Positions 22,851 through 30,934 of a stretch of 40,137 nt of DNA are shown in pieces. The stretch's first letter is position 1. Every line of letters begins with the position of its first letter. Below the pieces are notes generated by a model. The model made no database searches. It was given only the letters and a program-made list of their open reading frames with translations, and was not told the DNA's origin. This stretch comes from a virus. The position numbers and the translations under genes were made by a program. The stretch lies in IMG/VR virus record IMGVR_UViG_3300047469_000384, positions 1-40,137 of that record. One strand, written 5' to 3'.

Positions 22851-24827
22851 ATGTCGACATATTACATCAGTGCTGTTGGTGACGATTCCAACACAGGGCG
22901 CGATCCTAGCAGCCCTTGGCAAACCTTGGCCAAAGTCGCTGCCACGACACTTTGGCCTGGCGACGTCATTCTTTTTCGTGCTGGCGATGCATTCTACGGT
23001 ATCCTCCAATGCAACTATGGCGCAGCGATTCCTCGAACACAGGATGTTCGGCCAATCATGTGCAGTTCCTATGGAGCGGGCGCGAAGCCAAAAATCTCTT
23101 ACTATAAGCGTTTGGTGACTGGAAATTGGACGAATGAGGGCGGAGGTGTTTGGTCATTCCCTATCAACAACAACGGCGGAGTTGTTGTTACAGGAAATTA
23201 CACGATCGTCGGCGCCAACGGAGCAAATATTGGATTTCTGAGAGTCGATAGTCAGATTTTCGGCTTCAAGCGGAAAACACTTGCTGAACTTACTCAACCC
23301 CTGCAACCGACCGCACAGACTGAATGGCAGGTTCCAAGGTCGCCAGCGCAATGGGACTTCTTCAGCAACGAGGTAGACAAGCTGTATGTTTACTCACCAG
23401 CTGGCGATCCTTCACTTCTCGCAACGGAAATTCTGGCCGCACCTAACGGCAATCTTGTTGCCTCGAACCTAAACGGAATGTCCATAAGCGGCCTTCATTT
23501 TGAAGGCAGCGGTGGCCATTGTGTTGGTTCGATCAGCGATTGCTTGTTCGAGAATAATGTTGTGGCAGAAATCGGCGGGAGCCGCTTGCTGGCTGACGGC
23601 ACGCGTTACGGCAATGGATTTCAGAATTACGCTAACGGCGGCACGCAAGCTCGATGCCGGATTCGAAACAACGAGTTTCGGGACATTTACGATGTCGCAT
23701 TTACATGTCAGGGGCCGAATAATACGCTCGCGACGCATGGCTTCGAAGATATCGATTTCAGCCAGAATGTGATCCTGCGATGCTCACAGGCATATGAATT
23801 TTGGGCGACATCCGGCAATCAGGTGGCAGACCCGGCCGCAGACCCCAATGCCGGATTCCGCCGCATTCGCGTTGTCGGCAATCAGGATATCGATACGGGT
23901 TTCTGTTGGGGATATGACACGCGGACGGACCAGCTTGCAGGCGGCGTTAGCAAGGGCGTGCCACTGCTCTGCTATTCCATGCTCGTGCCTAAAATCGATA
24001 TCATCATCGACAGGAACGAGAGCTATAATCCCCGATCGCTTGCCTTTTTTCTTACCCCACCTGCTCCTGGATATAGGTGGACAAATCACAGGGTTTTCGC
24101 TCGGCCGGGTACCGGGCTTGATCCCAGAAATGTTCCCGGTTCGGTCGTAGACAATTTTGACGCCTATATTTTGGCGACGGGGCGCGGCCAAGGAAGCGTA
24201 TTTTTCCCGCTTGATGAAAACCCAAGCGAACTGGACGTACAATCCAACGTTCAGCAAATTTTGTCGTTTATCAACTCTGTGGCGTTAAAAACCGAACTGC
24301 TCGAAGACGCGCTACGTGCAGTTGGAGGAACTGCCTCTCAGGCGCTGGAAAGCGCTAAAACCGCTCTTCTCCCTATATTTAGCCAGGCGAATCTTCCCGC
24401 GAGTGCCTATGGGTCCGGCCAACTAGCATATGTCACGAATATCGGCGGCTCAGGCGGCTTGGTGATGTCGCTTTTTAATAAGTGGCGACGCCTTAGTACG
24501 GGAGGTGTCAATTCGTTCAGCGGTGCGGGAAATCATACCATCTCATACCCGCTTTCTGCCTGCATGGTGAAATATGTTGGTGATCAGACGACGTCTAACG
24601 CCAACACCATCCTATCATCGCCTGGACAAATTAGCGGTGCCGAGATTGAATTGGTGCGGACAGCCACCGGCACCGGCCGGCGGATCGTTCAAGCTACAAG
24701 CGCTGCAGGCACGTCTGTCAATCTTGTGTCGCTAGGACAGAATTCCTGGGCGAAGTTCAGGGGAGACGACGGGACGCCATATATTTGGCACGTGGTTGCT
24801 TGGGGCGGCGATGTGATCATTCTTTGA
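22851..24827 (+). CDS. Second right-handed beta-helix protein, moron-like, likely alternate tail spike or surface enzyme
   Basis: 658 residues from ATG 22851, chosen because MSTYYISAVGDDSNTGRDP is the usual start of this beta-helix type; ATG 22839 is possible. Residues 1-420 show repeated short strands with asparagines (GMSISGLHFEGSGGHC, DCLFENNVVAEIGGS, RCRIRNNEFRDIYDVAFTC). The last 150 residues carry a tail-fibre-like module (LPASAYGSGQLAYVTNIGG, FNKWRRLSTG). The gene and its 150-base upstream gap are clearly AT-richer than the phage, and a strong terminator follows, so it is an autonomous insertion where P2 carries its Z/fun locus. A polysaccharide target is likely but unproven. Confidence 0.75.
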   Translation: MSTYYISAVGDDSNTGRDPSSPWQTLAKVAATTLWPGDVILFRAGDAFYGILQCNYGAAIPRTQDVRPIMCSSYGAGAKPKISYYKRLVTGNWTNEGGGVWSFPINNNGGVVVTGNYTIVGANGANIGFLRVDSQIFGFKRKTLAELTQPLQPTAQTEWQVPRSPAQWDFFSNEVDKLYVYSPAGDPSLLATEILAAPNGNLVASNLNGMSISGLHFEGSGGHCVGSISDCLFENNVVAEIGGSRLLADGTRYGNGFQNYANGGTQARCRIRNNEFRDIYDVAFTCQGPNNTLATHGFEDIDFSQNVILRCSQAYEFWATSGNQVADPAADPNAGFRRIRVVGNQDIDTGFCWGYDTRTDQLAGGVSKGVPLLCYSMLVPKIDIIIDRNESYNPRSLAFFLTPPAPGYRWTNHRVFARPGTGLDPRNVPGSVVDNFDAYILATGRGQGSVFFPLDENPSELDVQSNVQQILSFINSVALKTELLEDALRAVGGTASQALESAKTALLPIFSQANLPASAYGSGQLAYVTNIGGSGGLVMSLFNKWRRLSTGGVNSFSGAGNHTISYPLSACMVKYVGDQTTSNANTILSSPGQISGAEIELVRTATGTGRRIVQATSAAGTSVNLVSLGQNSWAKFRGDDGTPYIWHVVAWGGDVIIL

Positions 24828-24838
24828 AATTGTAAGGT

Positions 24839-24860
24839 AAAGGCCCCGAAAGGGGCCTTT
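24839..24860 (+). terminator. Rho-independent terminator after the beta-helix moron
   Basis: Perfect AAAGGCCCC / GGGGCCTTT stem with a GAAA tetraloop, 11 bases after the stop codon, followed by TACTG. It insulates the next late operon (V onward) from the moron and explains why V has its own promoter element. Confidence 0.85.
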
Positions 24861-24907
24861 ACTGTCTAGGTATCGGGTTTTCTCTGACATCAGAACCCAC
24901 CCCCCGG

Positions 24908-24933
24908 CATTTGGATAGCCGCCTGTCCAAATG
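24908..24933. promoter_or_regulatory. Late-operon palindrome copy 3 (Ogr-type site) upstream of V
   Basis: CATTTGGA-N10-TCCAAATG, identical over all 26 bases to copy 2 and continuing with GCAGG. The centre is 55.5 bases before the V start. A 12-base element CATGGTCCGCCC (24964-24975) directly precedes the V ATG and recurs two bases before the P ATG (6635-6624, minus), where a -10 box would lie. Confidence 0.8.
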
Positions 24934-24975
24934 CAGGCACGCGAAAGCTGCCGTGCCCCGCGCCATGGTCCGCCC

Positions 24976-25548
24976 ATGGCCAGTTTCCACGATACAGAAC
25001 AGCAGGTCGGCGAAGCGATCCAATATGGCGTCGTCGCGTCAGTCGATCATGCGAACGCCACCTGCACCATCACACTTGGCGGGCTGACCAGCGGCAAACT
25101 GCCATGGGTTGCCCAGCGGGCCGGCAGCCTGCGCTGCTGGTCGCCGCCCACCGTGGGCGAGCAGTGCGTTGTCCTGGCACCGGAGGGCGATCTGGAAAAC
25201 GGCCTCGTCATCCTTGGGCTCTATTCCGACGCCAACCCGCCACCGACCAGCGATCCTGACGTCGTTCACATGGCGTTCCCGGATGGCGCCGCGATCAGCT
25301 ACAACCACGCCGCCCATGTGCTGGCCGTCTCGCTGCCCGCCGGCAGCACGGCGACGATCGACGCCACCACCATCACGATCAATGCCGACGATGTCACGAT
25401 CAACGCCAATGTGGCGGTGGATGGCGATGTCACGATCAGCGGCACGGCAACTGCGATCACAGACGTCATCGGCGGCGGTAAGAGCCTGAAGGATCATAGG
25501 CACGGCGGCGTACAGTCCGGCGGTGCGCAGACCGGGGCGCCGGTCTGA
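24976..25548 (+). CDS. V: Baseplate spike protein (P2 gpV family)
   Basis: 190 residues (P2 gpV 211). gpV trimers form the membrane-piercing central spike. An OB-fold N-terminal part (GVVASVDHANATCTITLGGLTSGKLPWVAQRAGSLRCWSPPTVGEQCVVL) is followed by short repeated strands (TATIDATTITINADDVTINANVAVDGDVTISG) forming the needle beta-helix, then a KSLKDHRHGG segment, an H-x-H iron site as in P2-type tips. No Shine-Dalgarno is seen. The stop shares one base with W. Confidence 0.95.
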   Translation: MASFHDTEQQVGEAIQYGVVASVDHANATCTITLGGLTSGKLPWVAQRAGSLRCWSPPTVGEQCVVLAPEGDLENGLVILGLYSDANPPPTSDPDVVHMAFPDGAAISYNHAAHVLAVSLPAGSTATIDATTITINADDVTINANVAVDGDVTISGTATAITDVIGGGKSLKDHRHGGVQSGGAQTGAPV

Positions 25549-25898
25549 TGTCCGGCATGGCACGCACCACCGGCGCGGTGCTCGACGGGCTTGAGCATAT
25601 CCGGCAGTCGGTCGCCGATATCCTCTCCACACCCCTCGGCACGCGCGTCGGGCGCCGTGGCTATGGCTCGCTGCTGCCCGATCTGGTCGACCAGCCCATG
25701 ACCCCGGCCAACATCCTGCGGGTCTATGCGGCCACGGCCGTCGCCATTTCGCGCAATGAAGACCGCATCCGCCTTCGCCGCGTCGGTCTTGCCGCCGGAG
25801 AACGCCCTGGCGCCGCTACCATCATCCTTGACGCGGAGCGGACCGACACCGGTACCGCAACCAGCCGCGCCCGCCTCGTCCTGCCCCTCAATCTCTAG
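25548..25898 (+). CDS. W: Baseplate wedge protein (P2 gpW family, gp25-like)
   Basis: 116 residues, the size of P2 gpW (115), belonging to the gp25-like lysozyme-related wedge family. The pattern EHIRQSVADILSTPLGTRVGRRGYGSLLPDLVDQP is the gp25 signature. The ATG at 25548 shares its A with the V stop; a second in-frame ATG nine bases later is possible. It works with gpJ and gpI in the baseplate wedge, although here these are 8 kb upstream. Confidence 0.95.
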   Translation: MSGMARTTGAVLDGLEHIRQSVADILSTPLGTRVGRRGYGSLLPDLVDQPMTPANILRVYAATAVAISRNEDRIRLRRVGLAAGERPGAATIILDAERTDTGTATSRARLVLPLNL

Positions 25899-25927
25899 TC
25901 CCCTTGCCAGCCTCAAAGGAACCGAAA

Positions 25928-27103
25928 ATGCCGTTCAAGCATGGAGTCACCCTTATCGAAATCAGCGACGGCGCCCGCACGCTGACCGCCGTTTCGACCG
26001 CCATCATCGGTCTTGTTGCCACGGCGCCCGATGCCGACGCCGATATCTTCCCGCTCGATCGCCCGGCGCTCATCACCGATGTGGAAGGCGCCATTGGCGA
26101 TGCTGGCACGGACGGCACGCTGGCTAACGCCCTGCGCGCCATTGCCGACCATGCCCGCCCGATCGTCGTCGTCGTCCGCGTCGAGGAAGGTGACACGGCT
26201 GCCGAGACCGCCAGCAACGTCATCGGCACCACCGGCGCCGATGGGATCAAGACCGGCATGCAGGCGCTGCTGGCGGCGCAGGCACAGTTGGGCGTCAAGC
26301 CGAAGATCCTCGGCACGCCGGGCCTCGAAACGCAGGCTGTCACCACGGCTCTGGCCGTCGTCGCGCAAAAGCTGCGCGGCTTCGCCTATGCCCGCGCCAT
26401 CGGCGAAACCGTCGCTGCAGCAATCGCGTATCGCGCCAATTTCAGTCAGCGCGAACTGATGCTGGTGATGCCCGATTTCCTCGCATGGGACACCGCGACC
26501 AGTGCGGACATCACCAGCTATGCCGCCGCCCGCGCCATGGGTCTGCGCGCGCTCATCGACACGCAGACCGGGCCGCACAAGACCCTGTCGAACGTGGCGG
26601 TGGAAGGCGTCGTGGGCCTGACCAAGGATATCCATTGGGACATCGAGGATCAGTCCAGCGAAGCCGGCCTGTTGAACGCCGAGGAGATCACGGCGCTCAT
26701 CCGCACGGACAGCGGCTATCGCTTCTGGGGCAATCGCACCTGCGCGGATCCGGCCAGCCTGTTCGTCTTCGAAAGCACCGTACGCGTCGCGCAGCTGCTG
26801 GCCGACACCATCGTCAATGGCATGATGTGGGCGCTCGACAAGCCGCTGACCCCGGCGCTGGCCAAAGACATCATCGAGACGATCAACGGCTTTTTCCGCC
26901 AGCTAAAGGCGCAGGGGATCATCCTGGGCGCCAATGCATGGTTCGATGAAGCGAACAACAGCACCGCCAGCCTCAAGGCCGGCAAGCTGCGCATCGACTA
27001 TGACTACACCGTGCCGCCGCCGCTGGAGGATCTGGGTTTCAACCAGCGCATCACGGACAGCTATTTCGCCGACTTCGCGAGCCAGCTGACACAGGTGGCC
27101 TGA
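25928..27103 (+). CDS. FI: Tail sheath protein (P2 gpFI family)
   Basis: 391 residues (P2 FI 396). Contractile sheath subunit: FKHGVTLIEISDGARTLTAVSTAIIGLVATAPDAD at the N-terminus, then PLDRPALITDVEGAIGDAGTDGTLANALRAIADHA. The C-terminal domain has DSGYRFWGNRTCADPASLFVFESTVRVAQLLADTI and ends FNQRITDSYFADFASQL, the conserved sheath core. AAAGGAACCG before ATG 25928 serves as Shine-Dalgarno. Confidence 0.97.
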   Translation: MPFKHGVTLIEISDGARTLTAVSTAIIGLVATAPDADADIFPLDRPALITDVEGAIGDAGTDGTLANALRAIADHARPIVVVVRVEEGDTAAETASNVIGTTGADGIKTGMQALLAAQAQLGVKPKILGTPGLETQAVTTALAVVAQKLRGFAYARAIGETVAAAIAYRANFSQRELMLVMPDFLAWDTATSADITSYAAARAMGLRALIDTQTGPHKTLSNVAVEGVVGLTKDIHWDIEDQSSEAGLLNAEEITALIRTDSGYRFWGNRTCADPASLFVFESTVRVAQLLADTIVNGMMWALDKPLTPALAKDIIETINGFFRQLKAQGIILGANAWFDEANNSTASLKAGKLRIDYDYTVPPPLEDLGFNQRITDSYFADFASQLTQVA

Positions 27104-27139
27104 TCCGCCCCGCTCATCCAACAATCATAGGAAACCGCC

Positions 27140-27652
27140 ATGGGACTTCTCCGCACCCTTAAAGACATGATCCTGTTCAACGAAGGCCTGAGATATCTGG
27201 GCGAATGTAGAACAGTGTCTCTGCCCACCCTCACCCGCAAGACCGAAGAATATCGGGGTGCAGGCATGAGCGCGCCGCTGATGATGGACATGGGCATGGA
27301 GGCAATGGAACTGTCGTTCACCTGCTCCGCGCCGATGCGCGATGTCTTGCGCCAGTGGGGCACACCCACGGTTGATGGCGTCTATCTGCGCTTTGTGGGC
27401 AATTACCAGGAAGATGATACCGCTGCGGTCGATCATATCGAAGTGATCGTTCGCGGTCGCCACACCGAAATCGAAATGGGCGATCAGGAAACCGGTGAAG
27501 TCGGCGAATTCAAGGCCACCTTCGCCGTGGCCTATTACAAACTGGAATGGAACGGCCGCACGGAAATCGAGATCGACCCGATCAACATGATCGAAGTCGT
27601 GAACGGCATCGATCGCCTTGCGGAACGTCGCGCCTCCCTTGGCATCTTCTGA
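27140..27652 (+). CDS. FII: Tail tube protein (P2 gpFII family)
   Basis: 170 residues (P2 FII 172). It forms the inner tube under the sheath. Family pattern: LKDMILFNEGLRYLGECRTVSLPTLTRKTEEYRGAGMSAPLMMDMGMEAMELSF, then WGTPTVDGVYLRFVGNYQEDD and KLEWNGRTEIEIDPINMIEVVNG. It follows the sheath gene by 36 bases. Confidence 0.96.
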   Translation: MGLLRTLKDMILFNEGLRYLGECRTVSLPTLTRKTEEYRGAGMSAPLMMDMGMEAMELSFTCSAPMRDVLRQWGTPTVDGVYLRFVGNYQEDDTAAVDHIEVIVRGRHTEIEMGDQETGEVGEFKATFAVAYYKLEWNGRTEIEIDPINMIEVVNGIDRLAERRASLGIF

Positions 27653-27661
27653 TCCCCCCGG

Positions 27662-27680
27662 CCCGGCGCGCGTCGCCGGG
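27662..27680 (+). other. GC hairpin between FII and E
   Basis: Perfect CCCGGCG / CGCCGGG stem with a 5-base loop, 10 bases after the FII stop, without a T run. It could reduce read-through or protect the abundant sheath and tube mRNA from 3' decay, lowering downstream E-T expression. Function is inference. Confidence 0.4.
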
Positions 27681-27711
27681 CGGCCCTTATACCTGAATCT
27701 TGGAGAGCATC

Positions 27712-28020
27712 ATGAGCGAAGCTACCGATCCCCTTTTCCGCACCGTCGCCCTAGACGGCCCGATCCAGCGTGGTGAAACCAGCATCGCCGCCTTGAAGCT
27801 GCGCAAACCGCGGTCGGGCGAATTGCGTGGCCTCTCGCTGGTCGACCTGGGGCAACTGAAGGTTGACGCCCTGACGAAGATCCTGCCGCGCATCACAGTG
27901 CCACAGCTAACGGAGGCAGAAGTCGGCAACATGGAACCGGCGGACCTGCTGGCCTGTGGCGCGGAGATCGGCAGTTTTTTGCTGCAGAGGTCGCAACGTG
28001 CGGCTGTCCTCGATCAGTAG
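27712..28020 (+). CDS. E: Tail assembly chaperone (P2 gpE family)
   Basis: 102 residues (P2 gpE 91). It helps load the tape measure during tail assembly. Pattern: DGPIQRGETSIAALKLRKPRSGELRGLSLVDLGQLKVDALTKILPRITVPQLT. TTGGAGAG precedes ATG 27712. Near its end lies a T TTT TTG heptamer in the correct phase, so a fraction of ribosomes should slip -1 and add the E' sequence, giving about 149 residues. Confidence 0.92.
   Translation: MSEATDPLFRTVALDGPIQRGETSIAALKLRKPRSGELRGLSLVDLGQLKVDALTKILPRITVPQLTEAEVGNMEPADLLACGAEIGSFLLQRSQRAAVLDQ
27975..27981 (+). other. Programmed -1 frameshift site joining E and E'
   Basis: T TTT TTG, with the first T as third base of an AGT codon in frame E, exactly the X-XXY-YYZ phase. 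P2 uses the same T6G heptamer in its E gene. After slippage the -1 frame is open from 27981 through 28160 and runs straight into the E' ORF. Confidence 0.88.
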
Positions 28021-28028
28021 ATGACGCG

Positions 28029-28160
28029 ATGGCGGACGTGGCGATCATCTTCCACTGGTCGCCCGCCGTCATGGACGGAATGGATCTGTCCGAACTGATG
28101 GGCTGGCGCGAACAGGCCGCCCGGCGATCGAAACCCCCTGAAAAACCCGGAAAACGATAA
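28029..28160 (+). CDS. E': E' tail protein (GpE-prime segment, made as E-E' frameshift fusion)
   Basis: 43 codons if started at ATG 28029, but probably translated as the C-terminal part of an E-E' fusion through the slippery site at 27975. The pattern MADVAIIFHWSPAVMDGMDLSELMGWREQAARR is that of the short GpE/E' family of P2-like phages. No good Shine-Dalgarno precedes 28029, supporting the fusion route. Its TAA shares the last A with the T start codon. Confidence 0.9.
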   Translation: MADVAIIFHWSPAVMDGMDLSELMGWREQAARRSKPPEKPGKR

Positions 28161-30508
28161 TGGCGGACAAGAATCTTCGGCTGCAGATCATCCTCGAGGC
28201 GCTGGACAAGGTCACATCGCCCCTCAAATCCATCACCGGTGCGTCATCCGCCGCACGCCGGGATCTGGCGAAGACGCAGGCCGAACTGAAATCGCTCGAT
28301 GCCCTGCAACAGCAGGTCGGGCGCTACAAAGCGGCGGAAACCCGCTTTGCCGACGACAGCCGGAAATATCAGGAAACCCAGACCCGCCTTGCCGCCCTGC
28401 GCGACCAGCTGGCGGCGACGGAAAAACCCACCAAGAAGCTGCGCGACGAATTCGCGCGGACCGAAAAGCAGGCGGCGGCGCTCACCGCCCGCATCGACAA
28501 TGGCGGTTCGGAATTGCAGCAACTGTCCTCCCGTCTGTCTGCCGCCGGGATCGATGTGGCAGAACTCACCACCCATGAAAGCCGCCTCGCGACCCGCACC
28601 ACCGAAGCCAATCAGGCCCTGCGCCAGCAGACGGCCCAGCTGGAGAAGGTGGCGAAGGCCAATCGCAATTCGGAAAAGCTGAACGCGGTCAGCCAGAAGG
28701 CGACCGGCATGGGGCTCGGCATGGTCGCTGCCGGCACCGCCGCCGGGGCGCCGATCGTCATGGCGACGCGGCAGGCGATGACGCTGGAAAGCGCCATGGC
28801 AGACGTCCGCAAGGTCGTGGATTTCCCGACGCCGCAGGCCTTCAACCAGATGTCGAACGACATATTGGACATGAGCACGCGGATCCCGATGGCGGCGGAA
28901 GGCATTGCCCAGATTGTCGCTGCCGCCGGCCGCGCCAATGTCCCCCGCGAAGAACTGATGAAATTTGCGGAAGATGCCGCGAAAATGGGCGTGGCTTTCG
29001 ACAGCACTGCGGAAGATGCGGGCAACACCATGGCGAAGTGGCGCACCGCCTTCGGCCTTCCGCAGGACGGCGTCGTGGCTCTGGCCGATCAGATCAACGC
29101 GCTGACCAACAGTTTCGGCGGCAATGTCGGCGCTGTGACCGATATGGTGACGCGAATCGGCCCGCTCGGCAAGGTCGGCGGCCTCGCTGCCGCGCAGATC
29201 GCCTCAATGAGCCAGGTGCTTTCCAGCGTCGGCGTAGAATCGGAAGTCGGCGCGACCGGCATCAAGAACATGATGTTGGCGCTCACCAAGGGCACGTCGG
29301 CCACGGAATCGCAGCAGGCGGCCTTCAAGGCGCTGGGGCTGGACGCCGTCCAGATGTCCAAGGACATGCAGAAGGACGCGGGCGGCGCGATCACCAACGT
29401 CCTGGAGCGCATCCAGAAACTGCCGAAGGAAGCGCAGGCCGGGATGCTGACCGAACTCTTCGGTTCCGAAAGCGTGGCCGCGATCGCGCCGATGCTCACC
29501 AGCCTCGACCAGCTGCGCACCAACTTCGCATTGGTCGGCGACAGGAGCAAATATGCCGGGTCGATGAACAAGGAATTCCTGTCGGCCATCGCCACCACCG
29601 AAGGGGCGACCGGCCTTGCGGGCAATGCCCTGTCCGCCCTCAACATCACCATGGGCCAGTTTCTGCTCCCCACCATCGCCAAGGTATCGGGCTATGTCAG
29701 CGCTGCTGCCGTTGCTGTGCGTGGTTGGGCCCAGGAGCATCCGGTGCTGGCAAAGGGCATCATGGTCTTCCTGGGCGCGGGATCGGCGCTGTTGATCCTG
29801 CTGGGCGGCCTCGCTCTGGCCTTCGCCGCCCTGACCGCTGCTGCCGCACCACTGGGCATCGCCCTGGGGCCGCTGCTGCTGATCGTCGCAGCCATCGCTG
29901 CGGTCGCCGCCGCTGCGTATCTGATCTACGACAATTGGGACGGGATTACCGGTTGGCTCTCCGGCATCTGGGACAGCATCATGGCAAAGGTGAACGGCGC
30001 GCTGAATTGGTTTCGTGCGCTGGACTTCGGCCAGATCGGCCGCGACCTTATTCAGGGGTTGATCAACGGCATTACCGCCAGACTTGGCGCACTCAAGGAT
30101 ACCGTCGTCGGCACCGCCAGTTCCGTGGCGAATTGGTTCAAGTCGAAGCTGGGCATCCACTCGCCCTCCCGCGTGTTCGCCGGGCTTGGCGGCTTCGTCA
30201 TGGCCGGTCTGGATCAGGGGCTTGCCGCCAACACATCCGGCCCGCTGTCCCGCATCACGGATCTGTCGGCGCAGATGACCCGCGCCCTTACTGTTGGAGC
30301 GGGTGGCGCGGCCATCGCCGCCGCTGCGCCCGCCGCCGCTGCAGCGCAACCGCCGGGCACAGCCGCCGCCGGTACGCCGATGCAGGCCAATTACACCATC
30401 ACCATCCACGCCACTGGCGGCGAGGCGCAGGACATTGCCGACAAGGTCCGCGAAGCGATCGAGCAGATCGAGCGCGAGCGGCGCGGTCGCGGCTTTGGCG
30501 ACGAATAA
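28160..30508 (+). CDS. T: Tail tape measure protein (P2 gpT family)
   Basis: 782 residues (P2 gpT 815), setting tail length. Residues 1-180 are coiled coil (LAKTQAELKSLDALQQQVGRYKAAETRF and following). The TP901-type core follows (MTLESAMADVRKVVDFPTPQAFNQMSNDILDMSTRIPM; ATGIKNMMLALTKG). Hydrophobic membrane-like helices lie at about 530-600 (GIMVFLGAGSALLILLGGLALAFAAL; LLLIVAAIAAVAAAAYLIYD). Near 670 is FKSKLGIHSPSRVFAGLGG, the usual end motif. The gene is full length. Confidence 0.96.
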   Translation: MADKNLRLQIILEALDKVTSPLKSITGASSAARRDLAKTQAELKSLDALQQQVGRYKAAETRFADDSRKYQETQTRLAALRDQLAATEKPTKKLRDEFARTEKQAAALTARIDNGGSELQQLSSRLSAAGIDVAELTTHESRLATRTTEANQALRQQTAQLEKVAKANRNSEKLNAVSQKATGMGLGMVAAGTAAGAPIVMATRQAMTLESAMADVRKVVDFPTPQAFNQMSNDILDMSTRIPMAAEGIAQIVAAAGRANVPREELMKFAEDAAKMGVAFDSTAEDAGNTMAKWRTAFGLPQDGVVALADQINALTNSFGGNVGAVTDMVTRIGPLGKVGGLAAAQIASMSQVLSSVGVESEVGATGIKNMMLALTKGTSATESQQAAFKALGLDAVQMSKDMQKDAGGAITNVLERIQKLPKEAQAGMLTELFGSESVAAIAPMLTSLDQLRTNFALVGDRSKYAGSMNKEFLSAIATTEGATGLAGNALSALNITMGQFLLPTIAKVSGYVSAAAVAVRGWAQEHPVLAKGIMVFLGAGSALLILLGGLALAFAALTAAAAPLGIALGPLLLIVAAIAAVAAAAYLIYDNWDGITGWLSGIWDSIMAKVNGALNWFRALDFGQIGRDLIQGLINGITARLGALKDTVVGTASSVANWFKSKLGIHSPSRVFAGLGGFVMAGLDQGLAANTSGPLSRITDLSAQMTRALTVGAGGAAIAAAAPAAAAAQPPGTAAAGTPMQANYTITIHATGGEAQDIADKVREAIEQIERERRGRGFGDE

Positions 30509-30520
30509 GGGGAGCATGAC

Positions 30521-30934
30521 ATGCATTTGATGGCGCTCGGCATGTTCCTCTTTGAAATCGGGAGCCTGCCCTATGATGAAATGCAGCGGAAAACGGATTG
30601 GCAACATGCCCGCTCCGCCCGCGTCGGCGCACGGGACGCCACGCAATATGTCGGTCCCGGCGAGGAAACGATCAGCCTGTCAGGCGCCGTCTATGATGAG
30701 ATCGCAGACGGGCGCGTTTCGCTCGATGACCTGCGCACCATGGCGGACGATGGCGAGGCCCTGCCCTTGGTCGATGGCAGCGGCACCGTCTATGGCAATT
30801 TCGTCATCACCGCGATCGATGAACGGCACGCCTTCCTGATGTCCGATGGCCGCGCGCGGCGCATCGACTTCGGCATAGACCTGCTGCGCGTCGATGATCC
30901 CGCGCGCGGCAACAATGCCTGGTGGGCGGCATGA
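30521..30934 (+). CDS. U: Tail terminator / completion protein (P2 gpU family)
   Basis: 137 residues (P2 gpU 159). Pattern: MALGMFLFEIGSLPYDEMQRKTDWQHARSARVGARDATQYVGPGEETISLSG and LPLVDGSGTVYGNFVITAIDE. gpU caps the tail tube. AAGGGGAGCATGAC precedes the ATG. The stop overlaps the D start by four bases. Confidence 0.95.
   Translation: MHLMALGMFLFEIGSLPYDEMQRKTDWQHARSARVGARDATQYVGPGEETISLSGAVYDEIADGRVSLDDLRTMADDGEALPLVDGSGTVYGNFVITAIDERHAFLMSDGRARRIDFGIDLLRVDDPARGNNAWWAA

Noticed and set aside
28244-30646. Long frames on both strands overlapping T, including 480- and 493-codon ones
   Set aside because: The tape measure frame has clear family motifs along its full length; the others are arginine-rich frame shadows.
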